This document shows, in pieces, positions 51,759 to 61,516 of a DNA stretch of 64,000 bases. The notes beneath the pieces were generated by a model. The model made no database searches. It saw only the letters and a list, made by a program, of their open reading frames with translations, and was not told the origin of the DNA. A program made the translations under genes and the position numbers. Position 1 is the first letter of the stretch, and each line of letters opens with the position of its first letter. Origin of the DNA: Mycolicibacillus parakoreensis (lineage in GTDB: Bacteria; Actinomycetota; Actinomycetes; Mycobacteriales; Mycobacteriaceae); assembly GCF_022370835.2 (NCBI RefSeq), contig NZ_CP092365.1:1116001-1180000 (forward strand). The letters are read 5' to 3'.

Positions 51759-52994
51759 ATGCAAACCACGACATGTCCGTTCGGCCCGGGATTCGACTTC
51801 ACCAGTCCGGACCTTCTGCAGTCCGGCCTGCCGCTGCGCGAATTCGCAGAACTACGCAGAACGGCGCCGGTGTGGTGGAACGCCCAAGCCCCCGGCACCG
51901 GTGGCTTTCGCGACGGTGGCTACTGGGTGATCAGCCGACACGAGGACATCAAGACGATCTCGCGGGATAACGACACCTGGTCGGCAAACCGCAACGGCGT
52001 GGTGGTCCGCTTTCACGACGAGATGACCCCCGAGCAGATCGAATTGACCAAGGCTCTGCTGATCAACCACGACCCCCCAGCGCACACTCGCTTGCGCAAA
52101 CTGGTGTCGCGGCTGTTCACCCCGCGTTCGGTGGCAGTTCTGGAAGCCAAACTGGATGCCGCCGCGCGCCGCATCGTGGCTGAGGCCGCCCAAAGAGACG
52201 CCGGAAACTTCGTGGAGGACATCGCGGTCGGGCTGCCGCTACTGGCGATAGCGGATCTCCTCGGCGTGCCCGAGGAAGACCGTGAGCAGATATTCCACTG
52301 GACCAACATGATCCTCAACGCCGACGACCCCGACTACCCCGAAGATCCGGCCGTGGCCAATGCCGAAATACTCGGCTACGCCTACCGCATGGCCGAGGAA
52401 CGCCGGCGTTGTCCGGCCGACGACATCGTCACCCGGCTGGTGAACGCCGACATCGACGGAGAATCCCTCGACGAGACCGAATTCGGATTCTTCGTGATTC
52501 TATTGGCGGTCGCCGGCAACGAAACGACACGCAACGCCATGACTCACGGCATGAATGCGTTCCTGGATCGTCCCGAGCAGTGGGAGCTGTTCAAGCGGGA
52601 GCGACCGGCCACCACAGCCGATGAGATCGTGCGCTGGGCCACGCCGGTGCACTGTTTCCAGCGGACCGCTCTGCGCGACACTGAGATCGGCGGAACGGCG
52701 ATAAGGGAAGGCCAGCGTGTGGGCCTGTTTTACAGTTCGGGAAACTACGACGAAGAAGTCTTCGAGAACCCGTTCGACTTCGACATCCTGCGCGACAAGA
52801 ATCCGCATCTGGGTTTCGGCGGCCACGGCGCGCACTACTGCATCGGCGCCAACCTGGCCCGCATGGAGATCATGCTCATGTTCAATGCGATCGCCGACAT
52901 GCTCCCCAACATTGAAAAGCTCGGTGAACCCAAGCGCCTGCGCCACGGCTGGATCCATGGCGTCAAAGATCTTCCCGTGCGCTACAACGCCTAA
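51759..52994 (+). CDS. Cytochrome P450, CYP125-like
   Basis: 411 aa. Oxygen-binding helix AVAGNETTRN, ExxR (EIVR) and haem-binding FGGHGAHYCIGANLAR with Cys361. Many stretches match the steroid C26-monooxygenase CYP125A1 of Mtb (PPGFDFT-like start, PVWWNAQ, NHDPPAHTRLRKLVSRLFTPR, RWATPVHCFQRTALRD), but it is not the orthologue in its usual cholesterol locus. A terminal hydroxylase for a sterol or branched lipid is inferred. ATG 51759 follows GAGAGG. First gene of a six-gene operon. Confidence 0.92.
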   Translation: MQTTTCPFGPGFDFTSPDLLQSGLPLREFAELRRTAPVWWNAQAPGTGGFRDGGYWVISRHEDIKTISRDNDTWSANRNGVVVRFHDEMTPEQIELTKALLINHDPPAHTRLRKLVSRLFTPRSVAVLEAKLDAAARRIVAEAAQRDAGNFVEDIAVGLPLLAIADLLGVPEEDREQIFHWTNMILNADDPDYPEDPAVANAEILGYAYRMAEERRRCPADDIVTRLVNADIDGESLDETEFGFFVILLAVAGNETTRNAMTHGMNAFLDRPEQWELFKRERPATTADEIVRWATPVHCFQRTALRDTEIGGTAIREGQRVGLFYSSGNYDEEVFENPFDFDILRDKNPHLGFGGHGAHYCIGANLARMEIMLMFNAIADMLPNIEKLGEPKRLRHGWIHGVKDLPVRYNA

Positions 52995-53041
52995 CGCACG
53001 GCGGCCAGCCAGACCACTCAAATGACCGATAAGGATGCGCG

Positions 53042-54391
53042 ATGACTGTGACTGAGGTGCCACGGGTCTCCGGAGGCCACGAAGAATACGGCCACCTGGA
53101 GGAATTCCGGAGTGACCCGATCGGCCTGATGAATCGAGTACGCCGAGAGTGCGGTGACGTCGGTTGGTTCGAACTCGCCGACAAGCACGTCATCTTGCTC
53201 TCCGGCGCTCAAGCCAACGAATTCTTTTTTCGCTCCGACGATTCCGACCTTGACCAGGGCGAGGCCTACCCATTCATGACGCCGATCTTCGGCAAGGGTG
53301 TCGTATTCGACACCGACCCGGAACGCCGCAAAGAGATGCTGCACAACTCGGCGCTGCGTGGCGAACAGATGAAGGGGCACGCGGCCACCATCGAACGTGA
53401 AGTACGCCGGATGATCGCCGACTGGGGCGACGAAGGCGAGATCGACCTACTGGAGTTCTTCGCTGAACTGACCATATACACCAGCTCAGCGTGTCTGATC
53501 GGCCCCAAATTCCGCGACCAGCTCGACGGTCGCTTCGCTCGGCTCTATCACGAACTGGAACGCGGCACCGACCCGCTGGCCTACGTGGACCCGTATCTGC
53601 CGATCGAAAGCTTCCGCCGTCGCGACGAAGCCAGAATCGGTTTGGTGGCGCTGGTTCAGCAGATCATGGACGAACGCCGTGCTGATCCTCCCGGCGGCAA
53701 GAGCGATCGCGACATGCTCGACGTGCTGATCACCATCACCGACAGTCAGGGAAATCCGCGGTTTTCCGCCGACGAGATCACCGGCATGTTCATATCAATG
53801 ATGTTCGCCGGGCACCACACCAGCTCCGGCACCGCGTCGTGGACACTGATCGAATTGCTGCGCCACCCCGAGATCCATTCTGAGGTGATCGCGGAGCTCG
53901 ATGAGCTGTATGCCGACGGCCAAGAGGTGAGTTTTCACGCGTTGCGGCAGATCCCGCGGCTGGAGAATGTGCTCAAAGAGACATTGCGGCTGCATCCTCC
54001 GCTGATCATCCTGATGCGAGTAGCCAAGGGTGACTTCGAACTCCAAGGCCTCCCCATCCGTCAGGGCGACCTGGTGGCGGCCTCGCCCGCGGTGTCCAAC
54101 CGCATCGCCGAGGACTTCCCCGACCCCGATGCGTTCGACCCGGATCGCTACAACAAACCACGCCAGGAAGACCTCATTAACCGCTGGACCTGGATTCCGT
54201 TCGGAGCCGGCCGACACCGGTGTGTGGGTTCCGCATTCGCCACCATGCAGATCAAGGCCATCTTCTCGGTACTTCTGCGGGAATACGATTTCGAGATGGC
54301 CCAGCCCGCCGACACCTACCGCAACGATCACTCGAAAATGGTGGTGCAGCTGGCCCAACCGGCCCGCGTCCGCTACCGCAAGCGCGTCTAG
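53042..54391 (+). CDS. cyp51: Sterol 14-alpha-demethylase CYP51
   Basis: 449 aa. Very close to Mtb CYP51 (Rv0764c): PRVSGGHEEYGHLEEFRSDP, YPFMTPIFGKGVVFD, MFAGHHTSSGTASW (I-helix) and FGAGRHRCVGSAFA with Cys394, the same residue number as in Mtb. The family removes the 14-alpha-methyl of lanosterol-type sterols. ATG 53042 follows AAGGATGCGCG. It lies after the CYP125-like gene and before its ferredoxin. Whether it is the only CYP51 of the genome or a second copy cannot be seen from here. Confidence 0.95.
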   Translation: MTVTEVPRVSGGHEEYGHLEEFRSDPIGLMNRVRRECGDVGWFELADKHVILLSGAQANEFFFRSDDSDLDQGEAYPFMTPIFGKGVVFDTDPERRKEMLHNSALRGEQMKGHAATIEREVRRMIADWGDEGEIDLLEFFAELTIYTSSACLIGPKFRDQLDGRFARLYHELERGTDPLAYVDPYLPIESFRRRDEARIGLVALVQQIMDERRADPPGGKSDRDMLDVLITITDSQGNPRFSADEITGMFISMMFAGHHTSSGTASWTLIELLRHPEIHSEVIAELDELYADGQEVSFHALRQIPRLENVLKETLRLHPPLIILMRVAKGDFELQGLPIRQGDLVAASPAVSNRIAEDFPDPDAFDPDRYNKPRQEDLINRWTWIPFGAGRHRCVGSAFATMQIKAIFSVLLREYDFEMAQPADTYRNDHSKMVVQLAQPARVRYRKRV

Positions 54392-54616
<225 letters not shown>

Positions 54617-54619
54617 ACC

Positions 54620-55204
54620 ATGGCTCAACCAGCAAGATTCTCGCGTGAGGAACTCGACGACGTCGTCGAGCGATGGCTGGAAGCCAACCTGGCGGCCGAG
54701 CGCAGCGGCGACTGGCGCCCACTGGCGGACTTCTTCACCGATGACGCCAGCTACGGCTGGAACATCGGTCCGACCGACGACGTCATGTGCGTCGGCATCG
54801 ACGAGATCCGCGAGATCGCATTCGGGCAGGAAATGGAAGGCCTACTCGGCTGGCGCTACCCCTACCAGCGAGTGCTCGTCGACGAACGGCTCGGCGAAGT
54901 CGTCGGCTTCTGGAAACAGGTTGCCACCGACACCACCGGAGCCGACCACGAGATCTACGGCCTCGGTGGCAGTTGGTTCGGCTACGCCGGCGGTGGCAAA
55001 TGGGCCTGGCAGCGCGACTTCTTCGACTTCGGCCACGTCAGCGAGCTGTACCTGATGCTGTTGAAGTCCGGGAACGTAACCAAGGAGTTCTCTGAGCGGG
55101 TCGCCAAAAACGCCACGGGCCAACGCCTCCCGGGCTGGTATCCGCGTGGTACGGCCCCAGCGCCCATCTGGCCGCCGAACACCGGTCACGGCTCTGCATC
55201 GTGA
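54620..55204 (+). CDS. SnoaL/NTF2-like protein
   Basis: 194 aa. The NTF2 fold is suggested by VVERWLEANLAAERSGDWRPLADFFTDDASYGW near the N-terminus and the WAWQRDFFDFGHVSELYLMLL C-terminal strand. Proteins of this family include ketosteroid isomerase-like enzymes, and Rv0760c of that fold lies near cyp51 in Mtb, although this one is longer. Role unknown. ATG 54620 starts three bases after the ferredoxin stop; the next gene overlaps by four bases. Confidence 0.85.
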   Translation: MAQPARFSREELDDVVERWLEANLAAERSGDWRPLADFFTDDASYGWNIGPTDDVMCVGIDEIREIAFGQEMEGLLGWRYPYQRVLVDERLGEVVGFWKQVATDTTGADHEIYGLGGSWFGYAGGGKWAWQRDFFDFGHVSELYLMLLKSGNVTKEFSERVAKNATGQRLPGWYPRGTAPAPIWPPNTGHGSAS

Positions 55205-56064
55205 AGGTCTACATCAGCACCGGATTTCTGCCGACCGCCGACATCCTTACTCTCGTGGCGGCCGCCGACCGACTCGGCTACGACGGTGTCGGCATCCCCG
55301 ACCACGTCGTCAACTTCGCCGAACTCACCACCCGATACCCCTACACCGCAGACGGCGAACGCCGCTGGCCGCCGTTCACCGACTGGCCCGACCCCTGGGT
55401 TCTCATCGGAGCGTTGGCTCAGACCACCAGCCGGATCCGGTTCGTTACCACCGTCTACGTCGCCGCTCTGCGTGATCCCTACTCGGCCGCCAAATCGATC
55501 GGGACCGCGGCGCTGCTGGCCGCCGGCAGGCTGGAACTCGGTCTGGGTGTGGGATGGTGCGAAGAAGAGTTCGCGCTCATGGACCAGCCGTTTGCCGGCC
55601 GCGGGAAACGCACCGAGGAAGCCGTCGAACTCATGCGTGCCCTCTGGGAACCCGGTTGGACCGAACATCACGGTCAGCACTACCGCACCCCCCGGCTGGA
55701 GATGACTCCCAACCCACCGCAGATCCCCGTGCTGTTCGGCGGCCTGACCGACCTCGCCCTGCGCCGGGCCGCCCACTACGACGGCTGGGTCGGTGACCTG
55801 ATGACCACCGATCAGGCCATTGAGATCGTCGGGAAGCTGCGGGAGCACCGTGAGGCCATCGGACGCGCCGCCGATAAATTCACCGTCCTTGCACCGCTTA
55901 TCGACGTGTTCGGCCCCGATGATCTGGCCCGTGCCGAAGCCGGCGGTATCACCCACATCCTCACTCAGCCCTGGGCGTACTACTGCAAACCCGATGCTCC
56001 CGTCGCCGCCAAGATCGACGCGATGGCGGCCTACCGTCGCGACTTCCGACTCGACAGCCGCTAG
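55201..56064 (+). CDS. LLM-class F420-dependent oxidoreductase
   Basis: 287 aa luciferase-like monooxygenase fold: MKVYISTGFLPTADILTLVA, GYDGVGIPDHV, RIRFVTTVYVAALRDPYSAAK, LGLGVGWCEEEF and PVLFGG. Members of this TIGR03619-like group in mycobacteria use cofactor F420 for hydride transfer. GTG 55201 overlaps the previous stop (GTGA). In this operon it may oxidise an alcohol or reduce a double bond made by the P450s. Confidence 0.9.
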   Translation: MKVYISTGFLPTADILTLVAAADRLGYDGVGIPDHVVNFAELTTRYPYTADGERRWPPFTDWPDPWVLIGALAQTTSRIRFVTTVYVAALRDPYSAAKSIGTAALLAAGRLELGLGVGWCEEEFALMDQPFAGRGKRTEEAVELMRALWEPGWTEHHGQHYRTPRLEMTPNPPQIPVLFGGLTDLALRRAAHYDGWVGDLMTTDQAIEIVGKLREHREAIGRAADKFTVLAPLIDVFGPDDLARAEAGGITHILTQPWAYYCKPDAPVAAKIDAMAAYRRDFRLDSR

Positions 56065-56074
56065 GAGGACGCAG

Positions 56075-57712
56075 ATGACCCGATTCGACCTGTCCTCGGT
56101 CTTCGCGACCGTGGCCGACGCGATCCACGAACACACCCTGCTGGTCTGGCGGGGCCGCAACTACAGTTACGGCGAGATCAACACCCGGGTCGACGGTGTG
56201 GCGCGTTACCTGACACTGCGGGGCCTGGGCTGCCATACCGTGCGAGAGCAGCTCGCCGGCCACCAGTCCGGCCAAGACCACGTCGGAATCTACCTGCGCA
56301 ACGGCAATCAGTATCTGGAGACGATGCTGGCCGGATTCCGTTCCCGCGTGGCACCGTTCAACGTCAGCTACCGCTACGTTGAAGACGAGCTGCTCTACCT
56401 GCTCGACAACGCCGACGCCCGTGCACTGGTCTATGGCGCTGAATTCGCGCCTACAGTGGCGTCAATCCGTGACCGGCTATCGAACCTCGAAGTGCTGATC
56501 CAGGTCGCCGACGACAGCGGCAACGCCCTGCTCCCCGGCGCGGTGGACTACGAGTCGATCACCACCACCACCGCACCGGCCGCTGAGATCCCCACCCCGA
56601 ACCCCGACGACCTCTCCATTCTCTATACCGGCGGAACCACCGGCATGCCCAAAGGCGTGCTGTGGCGCCAACACGACATCTTCATGGCGTCGATGGGCGG
56701 ACGACCTTTCGGAAGCGAAACCCCGTTGGCGTCCTACGCCGAACTCGCCATCCAGGCCAGCCAGGCCCCCGGCGCACTGTCGATCCTGATGCTGCCCCCG
56801 CTCATGCACGGCGCCGCCCAATGGGCCGCATTCAACATCATCACCCGGGGTGGTCGCATCGTGATCCCCGACGATGTCCACCGACTGCGACCCGCTGAGG
56901 TGCTGCGTCTGGCGGAACGGGAAAAGGTACTCAACATCCCCGTCGTCGGCGACGCGATCGCCCGACCGCTCATCGAAGAGATCGAAACCGGGTCCTATGA
57001 CCTGTCGTCCCTGCTGACCATCAGTAACGGCGGAGCACCGCTGTCTCCGACGCTGCGAGAACGCATCGTCACGGCCTTGCCTCACATCATGATTCTCGAC
57101 GCCGTCGGCGCCTCTGAATCGGGCCTGCAGATGAACACCATGGCCGACAAGGACACCGAGGCCGCGGTCTTCAAACCCGCGTCTGACACCAGCGTCATCG
57201 CATCGGAATTCACCCATGTGCTGCAACCCGGCGAGGGGGAAGGTTGGCTGGCCCGGCGAGACCACATCCCCCTGGGCTATCTCGGCGACGAGGACAAAAC
57301 CGCCGCAACCTTCCCCACCATCGGCGGCGTGCGCTGGTCCGTACCGGGAGACCGAGCCGAATACCTGGCCGATGGTCAGATCCGACTTCTGGGGCGAAAC
57401 TCATTGACCATCAACTCCGGGGGCGAGAAGATCTTCGTCGAAGAAGTCGAGCGAGCCGTCGCTGCGCACCCCGCCGTCTATGACACGGTCGTCGTCGGCC
57501 GGCCCTCGCAGCGCTGGGGCAGCGAAGTCGTCGCCATCGTCCAACTCGCCGTGGACGCTGCTGCCGTCACCGACGAGGAAATCCTCAGTACCTGCCGCCG
57601 TCACATCGCCGGGTACAAGGTGCCCAAAGCGGTGATCCGCGCTCCCAAGATCATGCGCTCACCGGTCGGCAAAGCCGACTACCGCTGGGCCAGCGACCTC
57701 GCCACGAGATAG
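56075..57712 (+). CDS. Acyl-CoA synthetase (FadD), last gene of the P450 operon
   Basis: 545 aa. AMP-binding motif LYTGGTTGMPKGVLW and C-terminal NSLTINSGGEKIFVEEV with SPVGKADYRW. It is a close paralogue of the FadD at 27400, including the GLGCHxxREQLAGHQSGQD insertion, and is related to FadD19, which activates the C26 acid of cholesterol. ATG 56075 with AGGAGG 6 bases upstream; the frame is open back to 55820 inside the F420 gene but without reason to start there. The order P450, then CoA ligase, suggests omega-oxidation followed by CoA activation. Confidence 0.92.
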   Translation: MTRFDLSSVFATVADAIHEHTLLVWRGRNYSYGEINTRVDGVARYLTLRGLGCHTVREQLAGHQSGQDHVGIYLRNGNQYLETMLAGFRSRVAPFNVSYRYVEDELLYLLDNADARALVYGAEFAPTVASIRDRLSNLEVLIQVADDSGNALLPGAVDYESITTTTAPAAEIPTPNPDDLSILYTGGTTGMPKGVLWRQHDIFMASMGGRPFGSETPLASYAELAIQASQAPGALSILMLPPLMHGAAQWAAFNIITRGGRIVIPDDVHRLRPAEVLRLAEREKVLNIPVVGDAIARPLIEEIETGSYDLSSLLTISNGGAPLSPTLRERIVTALPHIMILDAVGASESGLQMNTMADKDTEAAVFKPASDTSVIASEFTHVLQPGEGEGWLARRDHIPLGYLGDEDKTAATFPTIGGVRWSVPGDRAEYLADGQIRLLGRNSLTINSGGEKIFVEEVERAVAAHPAVYDTVVVGRPSQRWGSEVVAIVQLAVDAAAVTDEEILSTCRRHIAGYKVPKAVIRAPKIMRSPVGKADYRWASDLATR

Positions 57713-57801
57713 TGCCCGTGGGGTGGCCGGAGTCCAGTGGCCGGGTCACCGACACCTGAGCCGCCGCCGTAATGCGGTGGGGCCGCAGTACGGTTCTGGG
57801 T

Positions 57802-57933
57802 GTGGAACCCGACGACGACCATCCACCCAGGTGGTTCCGCAGACTCGAATGCGACCTGCGCAAACCCTTACGTCGCGACGTCGGGTGGCGTTGTGCGCTG
57901 GCGGCGGCGAATTCGCGCAGATCGTGTACCTGA
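57802..57933 (+). CDS. Candidate leaderless small protein (43 aa)
   Basis: TACGGT at 57789-57794 lies 7 bases before GTG 57802, the leaderless geometry also seen before eccB5. The frame codes MEPDDDHPPRWFRRLECDLR and further basic residues, ending at TGA 57931. No family recognised. Otherwise the 465-base gap between the fadD and mmpS holds no gene apart from the mmpS promoter. Confidence 0.35.
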   Translation: MEPDDDHPPRWFRRLECDLRKPLRRDVGWRCALAAANSRRSCT

Positions 57934-58080
57934 CGTCACACGCGACCGCCCCGGTTGCCGGGCAGGACCCGCCGGTCGCCCACCCGTCGGCCTGACCGTC
58001 TCGCAGACTGACCCGCCTGCCGCCGATGAGGTCGACCCTCTTGCCCTGATCGTCTCAACCGGGCGGCGATCACCCGTCTA

Positions 58081-58098
58081 AATACCCTAGGGGGTATT
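58081..58098. promoter_or_regulatory. CsoR/FrmR-type operator-like palindrome before mmpS-mmpL
   Basis: AATACCCTAGGGGGTATT; on the other strand AATACCCCCTAGGGTATT, the classic asymmetric operator of CsoR/RcnR/FrmR/CstR repressors. It overlaps a -10-like TATTAT (58095-58100), a position suited to repression of mmpS-mmpL. No such repressor gene is in the window. Confidence 0.55.
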
Positions 58099-58177
58099 AT
58101 GTCGGAATCGGACGCGATGCGCGTCATGGCCGGGATTGTCGCCACCGACAATCCCCCGAGAAAGGGGGCGGGCTGAG

Positions 58178-58603
58178 ATGACAGTGCTCAAACGGGCATG
58201 GATTCCGCTGCTGGTGGCTGGGGCCCTCATGCTCGGCACGCTCGGCGTGACCCATTTTCGCGCCCTGTTCGGCTCCGATCCGGTTTTCACCCAGCCGACC
58301 GGGACCGAGTCGATCGTCTCGGTGAACGTCAAAGAGGTGCGCTACGAGGTCTACGGCCCGCCGGGAACCGTCGGAAAGGTGAGCTACCTCGATGAGTACA
58401 GCGAGAACCGTTCCGACCGATTCTCCACCTTGCCCTGGACGCACACCCTGAGCACCACCTTGCCGGTGGTGGTCGCGCAGATCGTCGCCCAGGGCGACAG
58501 CGCCGCACTCGGCTGCCGCATCACCGTCAACGGCGTGGTCAAAGACGACCGCTCGGCCACCGGGCACGGCGCCCAGGCCTCCTGTCTGGTCAAAGCGGCA
58601 TGA
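58178..58603 (+). CDS. MmpS family membrane protein
   Basis: 141 aa. One TM helix at residues 5-27 (KRAWIPLLVAGALMLGTLGV) and a periplasmic beta domain with VNVKEVRYEVYGPPGTVGKVSYLDE and the ending GAQASCLVKAA, as in MmpS4/MmpS5. MmpS proteins act with their MmpL partners in lipid, siderophore or drug export. ATG 58178 with AAAGGGGG upstream; a 25-codon frame (ATG 58099) ends two bases before it. mmpL overlaps its stop. Confidence 0.93.
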   Translation: MTVLKRAWIPLLVAGALMLGTLGVTHFRALFGSDPVFTQPTGTESIVSVNVKEVRYEVYGPPGTVGKVSYLDEYSENRSDRFSTLPWTHTLSTTLPVVVAQIVAQGDSAALGCRITVNGVVKDDRSATGHGAQASCLVKAA

Positions 58604-61464
58604 GCGGCCTCGAGAAGCCACCTTCTCGGCTGATGCGCGCGATGCGCGCGCTGGCCTGGCCGATCCTCATCGGATGGGTGCTGCTGACGGTCGCGGTCAA
58701 CGTGTTCGTCCCGCAGATCGAGGCGGTCGCCCGGCAGCATGCGGTGTCGATGTCGCCGGAGGACGCCCCCGCGGTGATCGCCGCGAAGGAGATCGGGGCG
58801 AAATTCGACGAGTCCGATTCCGACAGCATCGTCATGATCGTCCTCGAGAGCGACGACGAACTCGGCGAGGCGGCGCGACGCTACTACGACACGCTGGTGG
58901 CCCGACTCGGCGAGGACCCCACCCACGTGCAACACGTGCACAACCTGTGGGGTGACCTCGTCACCGCCGGCGGAGTGCAGAGCGCCGACGGCAAGGCCGC
59001 CTACACCCAGGTCAACGTGGCCGGTAACCAGGGCAGCACGTTGGGCATCGCATCGGTGGACGCCGTGCGCCGCATCGTCGACGAGACCACACCCCCGCCC
59101 GGGGTGCGGGTGCATGTGACCGGTCCGGCCGCGCTGACCGCGGACATGACCGAGGCCGCCGACAAGAGCATGTTCACGATGATGGGCGTCACCGGCGTCG
59201 TCATCATCGTCATGTTGGCGTTGACCTATCGCTCGGTGAGCACCACGGTGCTGGCGTTGGTCATGGTCGGTGTCGAGATGGGCACCGCCCGCGGGGTGGT
59301 GGCCCTGCTCGGTGATCTCGGGCTGCTCGGGTTCTCCACGTTCGTGGTCGCACTGCTGTCGTCGTTGGCGATCGCTGCGGGCACCGACTACGCCATCTTT
59401 CTCATCGGCCGCTACCAGGAGGCGCGCCAAGCCGGACAGGACCCGAAGACCGCGTATTACACGATGATCCGCGGAACGGCGCACGTCATCGTCGGGTCGG
59501 GGTTGACGATCGCCGGCGCGACGGCGTGCCTGCACCTGGCCCGTCTGGACTACTTCAAGACCCTGGGGCTGCCCTCTGCGCTGGGCATGCTGATCGTCAT
59601 CGCCGGGGCGATGACCGCCGGGCCCGCGGTGGTCGCGATCGGCAGCCGCTTCGGGTTGCTCGAGCCGCGTCGCAAGGCCACCGCACACCGGTGGCGCCGG
59701 ATCGGTACCGCGGCGGTCCGTTGGCCCGCACCGGTGTTCGCGGCGTCGTTGGTCACGGTCGTCATCGGGGTGTTGATCATGCCGACGATGAAGATCAGCT
59801 TCAACGACCGCTATTACATCCCCTCCGATCTGCCCTCCAACGTCGGCTACGACGCCGCCGAGCAGCATTTCTCCGCGGCGAGGCTCAACCCCGACATCTT
59901 GATGATCGAAGCCGACCACGACATGCGCACGCCGGCGGACATGATCATCTTGGACCGCATCGCCAAGGACATCTTCCGGCTGCCCGGAATCGCCCGGGTG
60001 CAAAGCATCACCCGGCCGCTGGGCGGGCCGATCGAACACAGCTCGATTCCGGCCAACCTGCAGTTCATGAAGGACCGGATGGCCGACATGCTCACGATGA
60101 GCGACGATCTGGGCACCATGATCGGCTCGATGGAGCGGCTGCAGTCGTTGATGGCGACGATGAGCGGTACCACAGGCGACATGGTTGGTCACATGGACAC
60201 GGTGAAGAACACCATCGACGAGATGCGCGACCACCTCGCCGATTTCGACGAGTTCTGGCGGCCGGTGCGCAACTACCTGGTGTGGGAGCCACACTGCTAC
60301 ACCATTCCCCTGTGCTGGTCGACGCGATCGGTTTTCGACGCCCTCGACGACGTCGACAAGTTCAGCGAGAACATGGAGGCGTTGATCGGAGACGTCGGTG
60401 CCATGGACACCGTGGTCAACCAGATGACCGCCGAGTTCGCGCCGATGATCGCCGTCGCCAAGACCATGCGGGGCACCCTGTTGACGTTGCACAGCAGTTT
60501 CGACGGGATGGTCACCCAGATGGAGCGGATGACCGACACGGCCGCCGCCATGGGACAGGCGTTCGACGCGGCGAAGAACGACGACTACTTCTACCTGCCG
60601 CCGGAAGCGTTCGACAACCCCGACTTCCAACGTGGCCTGGAGATCTTCCTGTCCCCGGACGGCAAGGCGGCGCGGTTCTTCGTCACCTTGGACGCCGATC
60701 CGGCCACCCCGGCCGGGATCGCCTCGGTCAAACCGGAGTTGGAGACCGCCCGTCACGCGGTGAAGGGCACCCCGTTGGCCGACGCCGAATTCTTCCTGAC
60801 CGGAACCGCGGCCATATACAACGACATTCAGTCCGGCTCCACCTACGACATCGTGCTGGTCGGATTGGCGGCACTGACACTGATCTTCATCGTGATGCTG
60901 GTCATCATCCGCTCGTTGGTGGCGGCCTTGGTGATCGTGGGCACGGTGGTGCTGTCACTGGGCGCGGCATTCGGACTCTCCGTGCTGGTGTGGCAGCACA
61001 TCCTCGGGCTCGAACTGAACTGGATCACACCGGTGTTCGGGGTGATCGTGTTGCTCGCGGTCGGCTCGGACTACAACCTGCTGCTGGTGTCCCGATTCAA
61101 AGAGGAGATCGGTGCGGGTCTCAAGACCGGCATCATCCGGTCGATGGGCGGCACCGGTGGTGTGGTCACCGCCGCGGGGCTGGTGTTCGCCTTCACCATG
61201 ATGTCGATGGTCGCCAGCGATCTGCGCTCGATCGGACAGGCCGGCAGCACGATCGGAATCGGGTTGCTGTTCGACACGTTGATCGTCCGCTCGCTGATGA
61301 CCCCGTCGATGGCCGCGCTGCTGGGACGCTGGTTCTGGTGGCCACAGGTGGTGCGACCCCGCCCGGCGAGCACCATGCTGCGGCCCTACGGTCCGCGCCC
61401 GTTGGTGCGTGCACTGCTCGGCGAAAGCGCCCCACACGCGCAGACGGTCGATGACATGACCTGA
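58600..61464 (+). CDS. MmpL family RND transporter
   Basis: 954 aa, 12 TM RND architecture: TM1 at about 15-35, a porter domain, TM2-6 at 185-340 (including AGTDYAIFLIGRYQEARQAG), a second periplasmic domain with a coiled-coil insertion at about 480-690 and TM7-12 at 750-920 (VGSDYNLLLVSRFKEE). The GTDYAIF and GSDYNLL Asp-Tyr pairs are the proton-relay residues of MmpL proteins. Group: MmpL4/MmpL5-like. It starts at ATG 58600, overlapping the mmpS stop (ATGA). Substrate not deducible; the presumed operator suggests induction by a metal or reactive small molecule. Confidence 0.95.
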   Translation: MSGLEKPPSRLMRAMRALAWPILIGWVLLTVAVNVFVPQIEAVARQHAVSMSPEDAPAVIAAKEIGAKFDESDSDSIVMIVLESDDELGEAARRYYDTLVARLGEDPTHVQHVHNLWGDLVTAGGVQSADGKAAYTQVNVAGNQGSTLGIASVDAVRRIVDETTPPPGVRVHVTGPAALTADMTEAADKSMFTMMGVTGVVIIVMLALTYRSVSTTVLALVMVGVEMGTARGVVALLGDLGLLGFSTFVVALLSSLAIAAGTDYAIFLIGRYQEARQAGQDPKTAYYTMIRGTAHVIVGSGLTIAGATACLHLARLDYFKTLGLPSALGMLIVIAGAMTAGPAVVAIGSRFGLLEPRRKATAHRWRRIGTAAVRWPAPVFAASLVTVVIGVLIMPTMKISFNDRYYIPSDLPSNVGYDAAEQHFSAARLNPDILMIEADHDMRTPADMIILDRIAKDIFRLPGIARVQSITRPLGGPIEHSSIPANLQFMKDRMADMLTMSDDLGTMIGSMERLQSLMATMSGTTGDMVGHMDTVKNTIDEMRDHLADFDEFWRPVRNYLVWEPHCYTIPLCWSTRSVFDALDDVDKFSENMEALIGDVGAMDTVVNQMTAEFAPMIAVAKTMRGTLLTLHSSFDGMVTQMERMTDTAAAMGQAFDAAKNDDYFYLPPEAFDNPDFQRGLEIFLSPDGKAARFFVTLDADPATPAGIASVKPELETARHAVKGTPLADAEFFLTGTAAIYNDIQSGSTYDIVLVGLAALTLIFIVMLVIIRSLVAALVIVGTVVLSLGAAFGLSVLVWQHILGLELNWITPVFGVIVLLAVGSDYNLLLVSRFKEEIGAGLKTGIIRSMGGTGGVVTAAGLVFAFTMMSMVASDLRSIGQAGSTIGIGLLFDTLIVRSLMTPSMAALLGRWFWWPQVVRPRPASTMLRPYGPRPLVRALLGESAPHAQTVDDMT

Positions 61465-61516
61465 GACGATCAGCAGGCGATCACCCGTGTGGTGCAACGG
61501 CCGGACAACGCATCGG

